From Lentzea indica (GTDB lineage Bacteria > Actinomycetota > Actinomycetes > Mycobacteriales > Pseudonocardiaceae), in the NCBI RefSeq assembly GCF_012184385.1, contig NZ_VSRL01000034.1, positions 1-58,588 on the forward strand: 58,588 bases of DNA, in the 5' to 3' direction. A program made the position numbers and the translations under genes. This document shows positions 49,606-57,333 of the stretch, piece after piece. The notes below the pieces were generated by a model, which searched no databases, had not been told where the DNA came from, and saw only the letters and a list, made by a program, of their open reading frames with translations. Within the stretch, counting starts at the first letter, position 1. Every line of letters begins with the position of its first letter.

Positions 49606-50326
49606 CGCACCCGACCTCCCGAGACGGCGAGCGAGGACACGGCCGCAGCCGGCCGGACGAACCCGCTGACCGCCCAGTCCAGCGCGGTCAGGACGTCGAA
49701 GATCGGCACGGGCGAGTTCGCCCGCACGTCTCGAGCACAGCGGGCAGCATCGTGCACTCGCACACGATCGCGCCCAGCGAAGGCTCGCGCGCGAGCATGT
49801 CCTCGACGACCGAGAGCAGGTCCCGGCGCATCTGCTCGCGCAGCGCCGGCGTGACCTCCTTGGTCTCCAGGAACTCGAGCCACGACGGGTGCTTCCCGAC
49901 CCCGCCGAGCACGACCGGGATGTCGGCCGAGCTCCAGCCGCTGGCGCGGAAGTTGCGCTCCCCCACCGCCTCGGTGAAGAACGTGAGCACCCCGATCGGC
50001 CGGCCACCCACCAGCTTCGAGACGGCGGGGACCAGCGCGAGGCTCGACGTCACGACGGGCACGGTCACCGCGGCGCTGAGCTCGTCCTGCAGCAACGCGA
50101 TGAGCCCGCAGTTCGCGGTGATCACGGTGGCGCCCTTGGCCTCCAGCTCACGCGCCGCCTCGACGTACAGCGGCAGCATCGCCTCGGCCTCCTCCTGGCT
50201 GCGCGGGGTGCGCGAGCCGCGGACGACGTGCCGGATCACCGGATAGCCGAACGTCTCCGCCGACGCCATGCACCCAGGCACGTCGGCCATCTTGCCCTCC
50301 AGCATGAGGATTCCTAGGACACCCAT
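49602..50326 (-). CDS. Asp/Glu-racemase superfamily enzyme, frameshifted near 49732
   Basis: Repaired length is about 241 residues. Two Cys motifs mark the superfamily: VITANCGLIALLQ and IVCECTMLPAVLE, the pair of catalytic Cys of cofactor-independent racemases, maleate isomerases and arylmalonate decarboxylases. The start MGVLGILMLEGKMADVPGC at 50326 overlaps the transketolase C-half stop by 13 bases. The frame breaks near 49732; one added G gives AVLEDVRANSPVPIFDVLTALDW and a stop overlapping the dehydrogenase start. Which reaction it performs cannot be told; racemisation or isomerisation of a dicarboxylate, or decarboxylation, are options. Confidence 0.78.
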
Positions 50327-51276
50327 GCCCGCACCCGCCTCTCGATGCCCGCCGCGTCCAGCTCGAACCGGCGCAGCTGCTCGGCGTAGTCGCCGATCTC
50401 CTTGACGAACGCGTCCGGCAGCCCGATCCGGCACAGCGGCACCGGCGCGTGCTCGGCGAGCACCTCGGCGACCGCGCTGCCCAGGCCGCCGATCGCCGAG
50501 TGTTCCTCGACGGTGACCACCCGGCCGGTGCGCGACGCGCTGCGCACCAGCAGTTCGCGGTCGATCGGCTTGATCGTCGGCATGTCGACGACCTCGACGT
50601 CGCCGAGCCGCTCGGCGGCCATCAGCACCTCGGGCACGATCGTCACGCCGCACGTCACGATGGTGAGACGATCACCCTGGCGCAGCACGCGCCCACGCCC
50701 GACCTCGAACGGCTCGTGCGCGTCGTAGACCTGAGGACCCGGTTCGACGCCGAGCCTCAGGTACACCGCCGCGTTGTGCGCGAACGCCGCGCGGGTCGCG
50801 TCGTACGCCTGCACCGCGTCGGCCGGCGCGATCACCGTGAGGTTCGGCAACGCGCGCGCCACCGCCAAGTCCTCGATGGCGTGGTGCGTTGGACCGGAGA
50901 AGCCGGCCGCGATGCCGGTGAACATGCCGGCGATCACCACCGGCGCGCGGTGGTAGCAGATGTCGAGCCGCACCTGTTCGGCCGCGCGCATCAACGCGAA
51001 CGTGCCGAACGTGTTGAGGAACGGGCGTTTCCCGCTCATCGCCAGGCCGGCCGCGGCGCCGGTCGCGCTCGCCTCGGCGATGCCGAAGTCGAGGAACCGG
51101 TCCGGCATGGACTCGCGGAACTTGAGCCCCCAGCAGTCGCCGAGGTCCGCTTCGACCGACACGACGCGCGGATCCTCCAGCGCGAGATCGAGCTGCGCCA
51201 TCCGGCACGCTTCGAACGCCGTCGTCGTCGCGGGATCGAACCGCAGTCCCTCACGGAGATCGGCCAGTGCCGTCAT
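50314..51276 (-). CDS. Transketolase C-terminal half (pyrimidine-binding plus C domains)
   Basis: A 320-residue protein matching the second half of transketolase. The catalytic Glu is in DRFLDFGIAEASATGAAAGLAM, followed by GKRPFLNTFGTFALMRAAEQVR, GFSGPTHHAIEDLAVARALPNLTVIAPAD (His-rich substrate site) and a C-terminal Rossmann-like domain (TIKPIDRELLVRSASRTGRVVTVEEHSAIGGLGSAVAE). With the N-half it forms a heterotetramer that transfers a two-carbon ketol unit using thiamine diphosphate. Split enzymes of this type occur in primary and secondary metabolism. Start and stop of the halves overlap (ATGA). Confidence 0.92.
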   Translation of the reverse strand: MTALADLREGLRFDPATTTAFEACRMAQLDLALEDPRVVSVEADLGDCWGLKFRESMPDRFLDFGIAEASATGAAAGLAMSGKRPFLNTFGTFALMRAAEQVRLDICYHRAPVVIAGMFTGIAAGFSGPTHHAIEDLAVARALPNLTVIAPADAVQAYDATRAAFAHNAAVYLRLGVEPGPQVYDAHEPFEVGRGRVLRQGDRLTIVTCGVTIVPEVLMAAERLGDVEVVDMPTIKPIDRELLVRSASRTGRVVTVEEHSAIGGLGSAVAEVLAEHAPVPLCRIGLPDAFVKEIGDYAEQLRRFELDAAGIERRVRAWVS

Positions 51277-52105
51277 CGCGCACCTCCGTCGGTTCCCTGC
51301 GCGGCCAGCTCCCGCAGTGCCTGTTGCTTCAGATCAGCCGAAAGGTGGCCGTAGTGCCAGGTGTTGGTGTTCTCCGAGAACGACAACCCCTTGCCCTTCA
51401 CCGTCTTCGCGATGATCGCGGTCGGCCGGTTCCAGGTGAGCGGCACCTCGTGCAGGACGTTCGACAGCTCGCCCACGTCGTGGCCGTCGACCTCGACGGT
51501 CGCCCAGCCGAAGGCCCTCCACTTGTCCGCCAACGGTTCCAGCGCCATGATCTCCTCGGTCGGACCGTCCTCCTGGATGCCGTTGCGGTCGACGATCACC
51601 ACGAGGTTGTCGAGCCGGTAGTGCGCGGCCGCCATCGCGGCTCCCACACCGAGCCCTCCTGGCACTCACCGTCGCCGACGATCACGAACACCCGGCAGGG
51701 CGACCCGTCGGCCTGGGCGGCCATCGCGAGGCCGACGCCGACCGGAAGGCCGTGGCCGAGCGAGCCGGTGGCCAGTTCGACACCGGGTACGCCGGTGTGA
51801 GGGTGGCCCGCGAGCCTGCTGCCGGTCTTCTTGTAGGTGTCCAGTTCGGACACCGGGAAGAAGCCCGCCTCGGCGAGCGCGGCGTAGTACGCGGCGCTGG
51901 AGTGGCCCTTGCTGAAGATGAGCCGGTCCCTGCCGGGCATGGCGGGGTCGGCCGGGTCGACGCGCAGCACGCCGTCGAAGTAAAGGGTGGTCAGTATTTC
52001 CACGACCGACATCGAGCCGCCGACGTGTGCGCCGGGCGAGTCGGCCGCCAGGTGCACGACGTGCCTGCGCAGCGTGCGTGCCCTCTCGGCGAGGTCGTTC
52101 ACCAT
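51273..52105 (-). CDS. Transketolase N-terminal half (thiamine diphosphate-binding), frameshifted near 51641
   Basis: Repaired length is about 277 residues. Start MVNDLAERARTLRRHVVHLA at 52105. Motifs: HVGGSMSVVEILTTLYFDGV, FSKGHSSAAYYAALAEAGF, GHPHTGVPGVELATGSLGHGL, and the ThDP motif GDGECQEGSVWE running into AAMAAAHYRLDNLVVIVDRNG. The last join needs one extra G after GAG near 51641. It pairs with the next gene to make a functional two-subunit transketolase. The substrate is probably a sugar phosphate donor and a pathway aldehyde as acceptor. The start overlaps the AMP-ligase stop by seven bases. Confidence 0.88.
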
Positions 52106-53511
52106 AGCGGGTTCCTCCCGTGTGCACCGGCCGCCCGCAGCAGGGACCGGTTGATCTTCGAAGTGGGTGTCATCGGCAGCCGGTCCACCACGTGAACGTG
52201 GTTCGGCACTTTGAACGACGCCAGGCGCGTGCGGCACCAGGTCCGCACGTCCGCGGCCTCCAGTCGCACGCCGGGCAGCGGCACGACGAACGCGGCGACG
52301 TCCTCGTCGGACTCCTCGCCCGGCACGCCGACCACGGCGCCCAGCAGCACGTCCGGGTGCTCGCCGAGCGCCTCCTCGACCTCGGCCGGGTCGACGTTCT
52401 CGCCGCGCCTGCGGATCACGTCGGTGCGCCGCGCGGCGAAGTACACGTGCGCCTGGTGGTCCATCCAGCCCAGGTCGCCGGTCCGCAGCCAGGACGACGC
52501 GAACGCGGCGCGGGTCCGTCCTGGGTCGCGGTGATAGCCCTTCATCAGGCCGGGTCCGCGCACCTGGATCTCCCCGACCTCACCGACAGGGGCGTCCACC
52601 CGCACCTCGGCGGGCGGCAGCGGCGTACCCATCGACCCCGGCCGCGGCGCGCCCGGATCACCGCACAGCACTGTGTTCGTCTCGCTCATCCCGTAGCCCT
52701 CGACGACCGTCGTGCCGAACCGCTCGGTGAACGCGCGCGCCACGTCGGGCCGCGCGCCGCCGCCGTAGACCAGGCGCAGCCCGTGGTTCGCCGGCTGCAC
52801 AGGACTGCGCAGGATGAGCGTGAGCATCTCGCCGAGGTGGCGGAACACCGTTGCGCGGAATTGCGCGACCTGGTCCCAGAACCCCGACGCGCTGAACTTC
52901 GGCACCACGCCGATGGACGCGCCCGCCTGCAGCGCGCTCACCGCGAACGACTGGCCGGCCATGTGGAACAACGGCAGGCACGCCAGCAGGCGGTCGTCCT
53001 GGTCGAGTCCGAGCCGGTGCACGAACGCCGGAGCGGGCGCGGTGTACGACGTGTGGCTGAGCACGCAGCCCTTGGGCGCCCCGGTCGTGCCGGACGTGTA
53101 GAGCACGGTGACCGGGTCGTCGGGCTCGACGCGCACGTCCGGCGCGGCCGGCGCTGTCACGTCGAGTTCCTCTGGCCTGATCGTGCGCCAGGGCACTGGA
53201 CGATCCGTGACGACCAGTACCGCGCCGGAGTGCGCGAGCAGCGGTGCCAGCTCGGCGTCGCGCAACGCGGGGTTCAGCGGCACGAGCACCGCTCGGAGCT
53301 TCGCGACCGCGAGCCACAGCGTGAGCAGGACCGGCGAGTTCGGCAACACCGCCGCCACCGCGTCTCCCCTGCCCACGCCCAGATCGCGCAGCACGTGCGC
53401 GCATCCGTTGACCCGCGCCGCATAGTCCACATAGGACACTTCAGGACCGAGCAGCACCGGCCGGTCGCCGAACCGGCCGACCGCCTCGTCGAACAACGCT
53501 CCCAGCGTCAT
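52099..53511 (-). CDS. CaiC/FadD-like acyl-adenylate ligase
   Basis: A 470-residue ANL enzyme. Motifs: VTVLYTSGTTGAPKGCVLSH (ATP loop), LPLFHMAGQSFAV, VEGYGMSETNTVLCGDP, GEIQVRGPGLMKGYHRDP, WLRTGDLGWMDHQAHVYFAARRTDVIRRRGENVDPAEVEE, and the C-terminal catalytic Lys in MTPTSKINRSLL. It is closest in layout to crotonobetaine/carnitine- or long-chain acyl-CoA ligases. In the operon it likely activates a small carboxylic acid built by the transketolase/dehydrogenase branch, for CoA or for the PCP of the C-PCP protein. ATGA overlap with the GNAT-like gene. Confidence 0.9.
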   Translation of the reverse strand: MTLGALFDEAVGRFGDRPVLLGPEVSYVDYAARVNGCAHVLRDLGVGRGDAVAAVLPNSPVLLTLWLAVAKLRAVLVPLNPALRDAELAPLLAHSGAVLVVTDRPVPWRTIRPEELDVTAPAAPDVRVEPDDPVTVLYTSGTTGAPKGCVLSHTSYTAPAPAFVHRLGLDQDDRLLACLPLFHMAGQSFAVSALQAGASIGVVPKFSASGFWDQVAQFRATVFRHLGEMLTLILRSPVQPANHGLRLVYGGGARPDVARAFTERFGTTVVEGYGMSETNTVLCGDPGAPRPGSMGTPLPPAEVRVDAPVGEVGEIQVRGPGLMKGYHRDPGRTRAAFASSWLRTGDLGWMDHQAHVYFAARRTDVIRRRGENVDPAEVEEALGEHPDVLLGAVVGVPGEESDEDVAAFVVPLPGVRLEAADVRTWCRTRLASFKVPNHVHVVDRLPMTPTSKINRSLLRAAGAHGRNPLW

Positions 53512-54356
53512 AACGCGCCCCGGCGCAACACGTAGGTCGGTGGTGCGCCCCGCTCGTGCACCCGCAACCCGACGGCGCGGTAGCCGCGGCCGAGGTAACC
53601 GCCGAGCAGTTCCCGGCTCGTGTGCCGCCAGGAGATCGCGAGCTCCCGGTCGTGGGAGCTGATGGCGTAGACGTCCCACGGCACCTTGAGCAGCACGGTG
53701 TGGTCGTCGCACTCGGTCGTGGCCCAGGCGGGCACCGGCAGCCCGGCGCGGGAGAAGCGGATGTCGTTGACCGGCGTGCCGCCGCCGTGGTCTCGCTGGC
53801 GTGGCACGTGCGGCACGTGCCAGGCGACGAGCAGCCGGTCGGTCTCGAGGCCCGCGTTGAGGCCGAGCCCGACGCCGTACGCGTTGACCACGTAGTCGAC
53901 CCCGACGGCGCCGAGCTTGTTCAGGTTGAACAGCACGTTGCGCCCGGAGAGCGGGTCGAACGTCCACGTGATCAGCCGGAACCCGTGCTGGGCCGCGAGC
54001 TGCGCCTGGTACTGCTTGAGCCGGAAGCCGAGGCCGAGGTTCTGGTACTCGGGCGCGACCGCGGCGAGCACCGAGCACTGCTTGACCTCGCCGTGCGACG
54101 TGACGCCGGGGAACGAGAACACGAACCCGGCGAGATCGCGGTCCGCGGTGAACGCGCCGAGCACGAACCCGCCGTTCTCCTGTGCGGTCACCATGTCCAG
54201 CAACGGCACGCGTGCGATGTCCTCCTCGCCCCAGATGCGGCGCTGCAGTTCCTCGCACGCGGTGTACTCGAGGTGGCCGTGGACGCGGCGCAGCACGATC
54301 GTCCGGTCGCCGATGGTGATCGTCTCCACCTCGGTGGCACTCGGTGTGATCGTCAT
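53508..54356 (-). CDS. GNAT-superfamily protein (COG3375-like)
   Basis: A 282-residue protein of the predicted GNAT group COG3375. Seen: ACEELQRRIWGEEDIARVPLLDMVTAQENGG, VLGAFTADRDLAGFVFSFPG, KQCSVLAAVAPEYQNLGLGFRLKQYQAQLAAQHGFRLITWTFDPLSGRNVLFNLNKLGAVGVDYVVNAYG. The C-terminal about 90 residues (ISSHDRELAISWRHTSRELLGGYLGRGYRAVGL) are common in the group. Acceptor unknown. Members often occur in biosynthetic or amino-acid operons and may act on an amine. ATGA overlaps join it to the aminotransferase upstream and the ligase downstream, arguing for a pathway role. Confidence 0.82.
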   Translation of the reverse strand: MTITPSATEVETITIGDRTIVLRRVHGHLEYTACEELQRRIWGEEDIARVPLLDMVTAQENGGFVLGAFTADRDLAGFVFSFPGVTSHGEVKQCSVLAAVAPEYQNLGLGFRLKQYQAQLAAQHGFRLITWTFDPLSGRNVLFNLNKLGAVGVDYVVNAYGVGLGLNAGLETDRLLVAWHVPHVPRQRDHGGGTPVNDIRFSRAGLPVPAWATTECDDHTVLLKVPWDVYAISSHDRELAISWRHTSRELLGGYLGRGYRAVGLRVHERGAPPTYVLRRGAL

Positions 54357-55440
54357 GTCAGCTCCGCGAGTTCGAGGCCGGCCAACGCGTCCACGACCCG
54401 GCCGAGCCGTGCGAGGCCGTCGGTGAGCAGGTCGACCGGCCGGGCGTAGGAGATCCGGATGTGGCCCGGGGCGCCGAAGACGTCGCCCGGCATGAGCAGC
54501 AGCCGTTCCCGGTCGAGCAGCTCGGTGCAGAGCTGCCACGACGAGGTCGCCGGCAGATCCACGCGGCAGAACGCGTACGGCGTGCCCTGCGGTTCGAGCG
54601 GCTGCAGCTGGGGGTGTCCGGTCGCCCACTCCCGGAACACCCGCCAGCCGTCGGTGAGCCGCTGCTCGTACTCGGCGAGGTAGGTCTCGCGGCGCCGCAG
54701 CACCGCCAGGCCGAGATCCTCGAGCAGTGGCGAGTTGCTGATCGTGGTGTAGCGGCGGTAGTTCACGCACTTCTCGACCACGTCGGACGGGCCGACGAGC
54801 CAGCCGAGCCGCAGTCCGGGGAACCCGTACACCTTGGACAGCGAGCTGACCGAGCACGATCCGGGCACGTGCTGCACGACGCTGCGACCGAAGTCGGTGA
54901 GGTACTCCTCGTCGTTGACCACCAACGTGTTCGTCGCGCTCAGCGGTTCCCACTGCGCGTCGCAGAACGTCAGCCCGGTCGGGTTGTGCGGGCTGTTGAG
55001 CACGACCATGCGAGTGCCCCGGCCGACCGCGGCCGCGGTCCGTGCGCCCGCCGTCCGCGTCGCCGTTGGTCAGGTCGTAGTCGACGGTCTTCGTGGTCGC
55101 GCCGAACCGGGCGGGCAGGTCGAGGGTCTGCTGCCAGCCGGGGCTGCGGGCGACGACCTCGTCGCCGGGTTCGAGCAGCGCCGCGTAGAGCAGGTAGAGC
55201 GCTTCCTGCGCGCCGTGCGTGATCAGCACGTTCTCCGGGGCGCACGCGGTAGAGCGCGGCGACCGCCTCGCGGAGTTTCCCGGCGCCGCGGTCGACGTCG
55301 TAGCCGGCCTTCGTGGTCATCTCCGCGAGCAGCGGCTCGACGCTGTGCGCCTCCATGCCGCTGACCGCGAGGTCGACCTCGTACCGGCCGGCCGCCACGT
55401 CGAACAGCCACTCCTGCGACCGGTAAGCGGGGACGGACAT
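54353..55440 (-). CDS. PLP-dependent class I/II aminotransferase with two frameshifts
   Basis: Three frames join into one 361-residue fold-type I enzyme. It starts MSVPAYRSQEWLFDVAAGRY at 55440 with a GGAGG site. Frame change 1 near 55247 joins AALYR to CAPENVLITHGAQEALYLLY; frame change 2 near 55038 joins NGDADGG to RTAAAVGRGTRMVVLNSPHNPTGL. The rest is intact: VVNDEEYLTDFGR (Asp/Tyr contacts), SSLSKVYGFPGLRLGW with the PLP Lys, and HIRISYARP with the carboxylate Arg. Each repair removes one base. It would aminate a keto acid from the transketolase branch. Two breaks make real decay more possible here than for the other frameshifted genes. Confidence 0.8.
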
Positions 55441-55453
55441 CTGGGGACCTCCT

Positions 55454-57265
55454 TCAGGCACGGGACCGCAGGCGCCGCAACGCGGCCGCGACCTCGTCGT
55501 CGGACATGCTCTCCACGGTCTCGGCGAGATCGGGCTCGTCGGGCTCGGTGCCGGGCGTCTCCTCGATCACCTTCGCCAGCGACGCGACCGTGCTGGCCTG
55601 GAAGAGCTCCAGGACGGTGAGGCGGGAACCCAGCTGATCGTTGATGTCGGCCACCAGCTCGGTGGCGAGGAACGAATGCCCGCCCAGTCCGAAGAAGTCG
55701 TCGTCACGGCCGACGCGCTCGACATCGAGCCTCGCCGCCCACAGCTCGGTGAGCCGCTCCTCCAACGGCGACACGGCGCCGGTGCTTCGGCGGACCTGCT
55801 CGGGGATGTCCTCCTCCGGCTCCCAGCGGGGCAGCTCCGGCGCGGGCAGCTCGTCGAGCTTCTGCTCGGGGTGCCGCACCGCCGAGGCGAGAATCTCCTG
55901 GTACGCCTGGCAGATCAGCTCGGCACTCGCCCGTTCGATCCAGTCGGCGTTGTACTCGAACCGGGCGCTCAGTCCCTCCAGCTTCTCGTCGAGCACCAGC
56001 TCGAAGTCGAACCGCACGGTGTCGTTCGACATGCCATCGCACCGCATCCGCACATCTGGGCCGAACGGCGTCTCGCTGCGCGTCATCGGCGTGCCGGCGT
56101 AGCTGAAGATGGTCTGCGCGATCGGGTTGGACTGCCCGTCGCGGGCCGGCCGCACCTCCTCCACGAGCTTGCCGAACGGCAGGTCCGCGTGCTTGAGCGC
56201 GTCGAACGTGACGTCGCGGACCCGGTCGACCAGGTCCCCGAACGACGGGTTCTCCCGCAGCGAGGTGCGCAGCACCACGGTGTTGGTGAGCGAACCCGCG
56301 ACCCGTTCGAACTCGGGCCGGTCGCGTCCGGCGAGCGGTGCGGTGACGGCGATGTCGTCCCGGCCGCTCAGCCGCATCAGCAGCACCTGGTAGGTGGCGA
56401 GCAGCACCATGAACGGCGACGAGGCGCGCTTCTTGGCCAGTTTGTCGATCAGGGCCCCGGTGGACGGGTCGACCCGGAACGTGATCGTCCGACCGTCGAG
56501 TCCCGGCCGCTTGGGGTGGTCGTAGGACAGGCCGAGCCCGGCGTACCCCCGCACCTGTTCGCGCCAGTAGCCGAGCAGCTCGCCGATGCGTTCGGCGGTG
56601 AGCTCCTGGCGCTGCCAGGCCGCGAAGTCGCCGAACTGGACCGGGTTCTCGCCGAGCTGCGCCGGTTTGCCCGTGACCCGTGCCGTGTAGCACTTCGCGA
56701 GCTCGTCGACGACCACGCCGATCGATCCGCCGTCGGCGATCGCGTGCGAGGCGACCCAGACGAGCACGTGCCGCCGCTCCGCGAGCTTCTGCAGCTCCGC
56801 GGTCCACAGTGGACCCTGTTCGAGGTCGAACACCGTGCGCGCCAGCTCGAACGCCCGGCGCTCGGCCAGCGCGTCCGGTTCCTCGTACCCGCTGAGGTCC
56901 CGCTCGGGGAGTTCTCGCTCCTGGTGGCGGTGAACGATCTGCCGCAAGCCGTCCTGGGTGGCCGCGAGGGTTGTCCGCAGCACGTCGTGCCGCTCGATCA
57001 CGTCGTTGAAGGCACCGGTGAGCGCGTCGACGTCGAGAGGCCCGTCCAGGGCGAAGCGGAACGGGACGTTGTAGTTCGGCACACCTGGTGCCAGCCTGCT
57101 CAGGAACCACAGCTGTTCCTGGGCGAACGACGCGGGGATCGGCCCGCCGGGGTCGACGCGCGGGACCCGGCTCTCCCGTTCGGGTGCGCCCTGTCGAGCA
57201 CGGGCGACCAGTCGCGCTCGCTGCTCGGGGGTGAGCCGGGCGAGCCTGGCGACGGAATCGTTCAC
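55454..57265 (-). CDS. NRPS condensation-peptidyl carrier didomain
   Basis: A 603-residue C-PCP protein and first gene of an eight-gene operon. C-domain motifs: PASFAQEQLWFLSRLAPG (C1), DVIERHDVLRTTL (C2), VASHAIADGGS at 171-181 (C3; first His is Ser but the catalytic His174 and D178-G179 are kept), VTAPLAGRDRPEFERVAGSLTNTVVLRTSL (C5), HADLPFGKLVEEVRP (C6/7). The PCP motif is DDFFGLGGHSFLATELV. A short acidic C-terminal tail (EPDEPDLAETVESMSDDEV) may be a docking element. No A domain is fused, so the PCP must be loaded in trans by the A-PCP, the CaiC-like ligase or the PaaK-like ligase. Confidence 0.92.
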   Translation of the reverse strand: MNDSVARLARLTPEQRARLVARARQGAPERESRVPRVDPGGPIPASFAQEQLWFLSRLAPGVPNYNVPFRFALDGPLDVDALTGAFNDVIERHDVLRTTLAATQDGLRQIVHRHQERELPERDLSGYEEPDALAERRAFELARTVFDLEQGPLWTAELQKLAERRHVLVWVASHAIADGGSIGVVVDELAKCYTARVTGKPAQLGENPVQFGDFAAWQRQELTAERIGELLGYWREQVRGYAGLGLSYDHPKRPGLDGRTITFRVDPSTGALIDKLAKKRASSPFMVLLATYQVLLMRLSGRDDIAVTAPLAGRDRPEFERVAGSLTNTVVLRTSLRENPSFGDLVDRVRDVTFDALKHADLPFGKLVEEVRPARDGQSNPIAQTIFSYAGTPMTRSETPFGPDVRMRCDGMSNDTVRFDFELVLDEKLEGLSARFEYNADWIERASAELICQAYQEILASAVRHPEQKLDELPAPELPRWEPEEDIPEQVRRSTGAVSPLEERLTELWAARLDVERVGRDDDFFGLGGHSFLATELVADINDQLGSRLTVLELFQASTVASLAKVIEETPGTEPDEPDLAETVESMSDDEVAAALRRLRSRA

Positions 57266-57302
57266 GGTTCCTCCTCGGCCGGTGTGTCGCTCAGTTGCCG
57301 CG

Positions 57303-57333
57303 AAACTAGCCGCGCGGAGTTAGGAACCGGTTA
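57303..57333 (-). promoter_or_regulatory. SARP-type direct repeats and -10 box upstream of the C-PCP operon
   Basis: Coding-strand CATAACCGGTTCCTAACTCC (plus-strand GGAGTTA at 57316-57322 and CCGGTTA at 57327-57333) repeats the layout seen upstream of mbtH: two TAAC heptamers 11 bases apart, then exactly 10 bases to TAGTTT (57308-57303) as a likely -10 box, about 38 bases before the ATG. It overlaps the stop codon of the upstream LeuRS-editing-like gene. Confidence 0.7.

Noticed and set aside
54353-55440. Two or three separate small genes in the aminotransferase region
   Set aside because: The pieces align head to tail with one fold-type I aminotransferase (start, PLP Lys and Arg regions in order), so one frameshifted gene is simpler.
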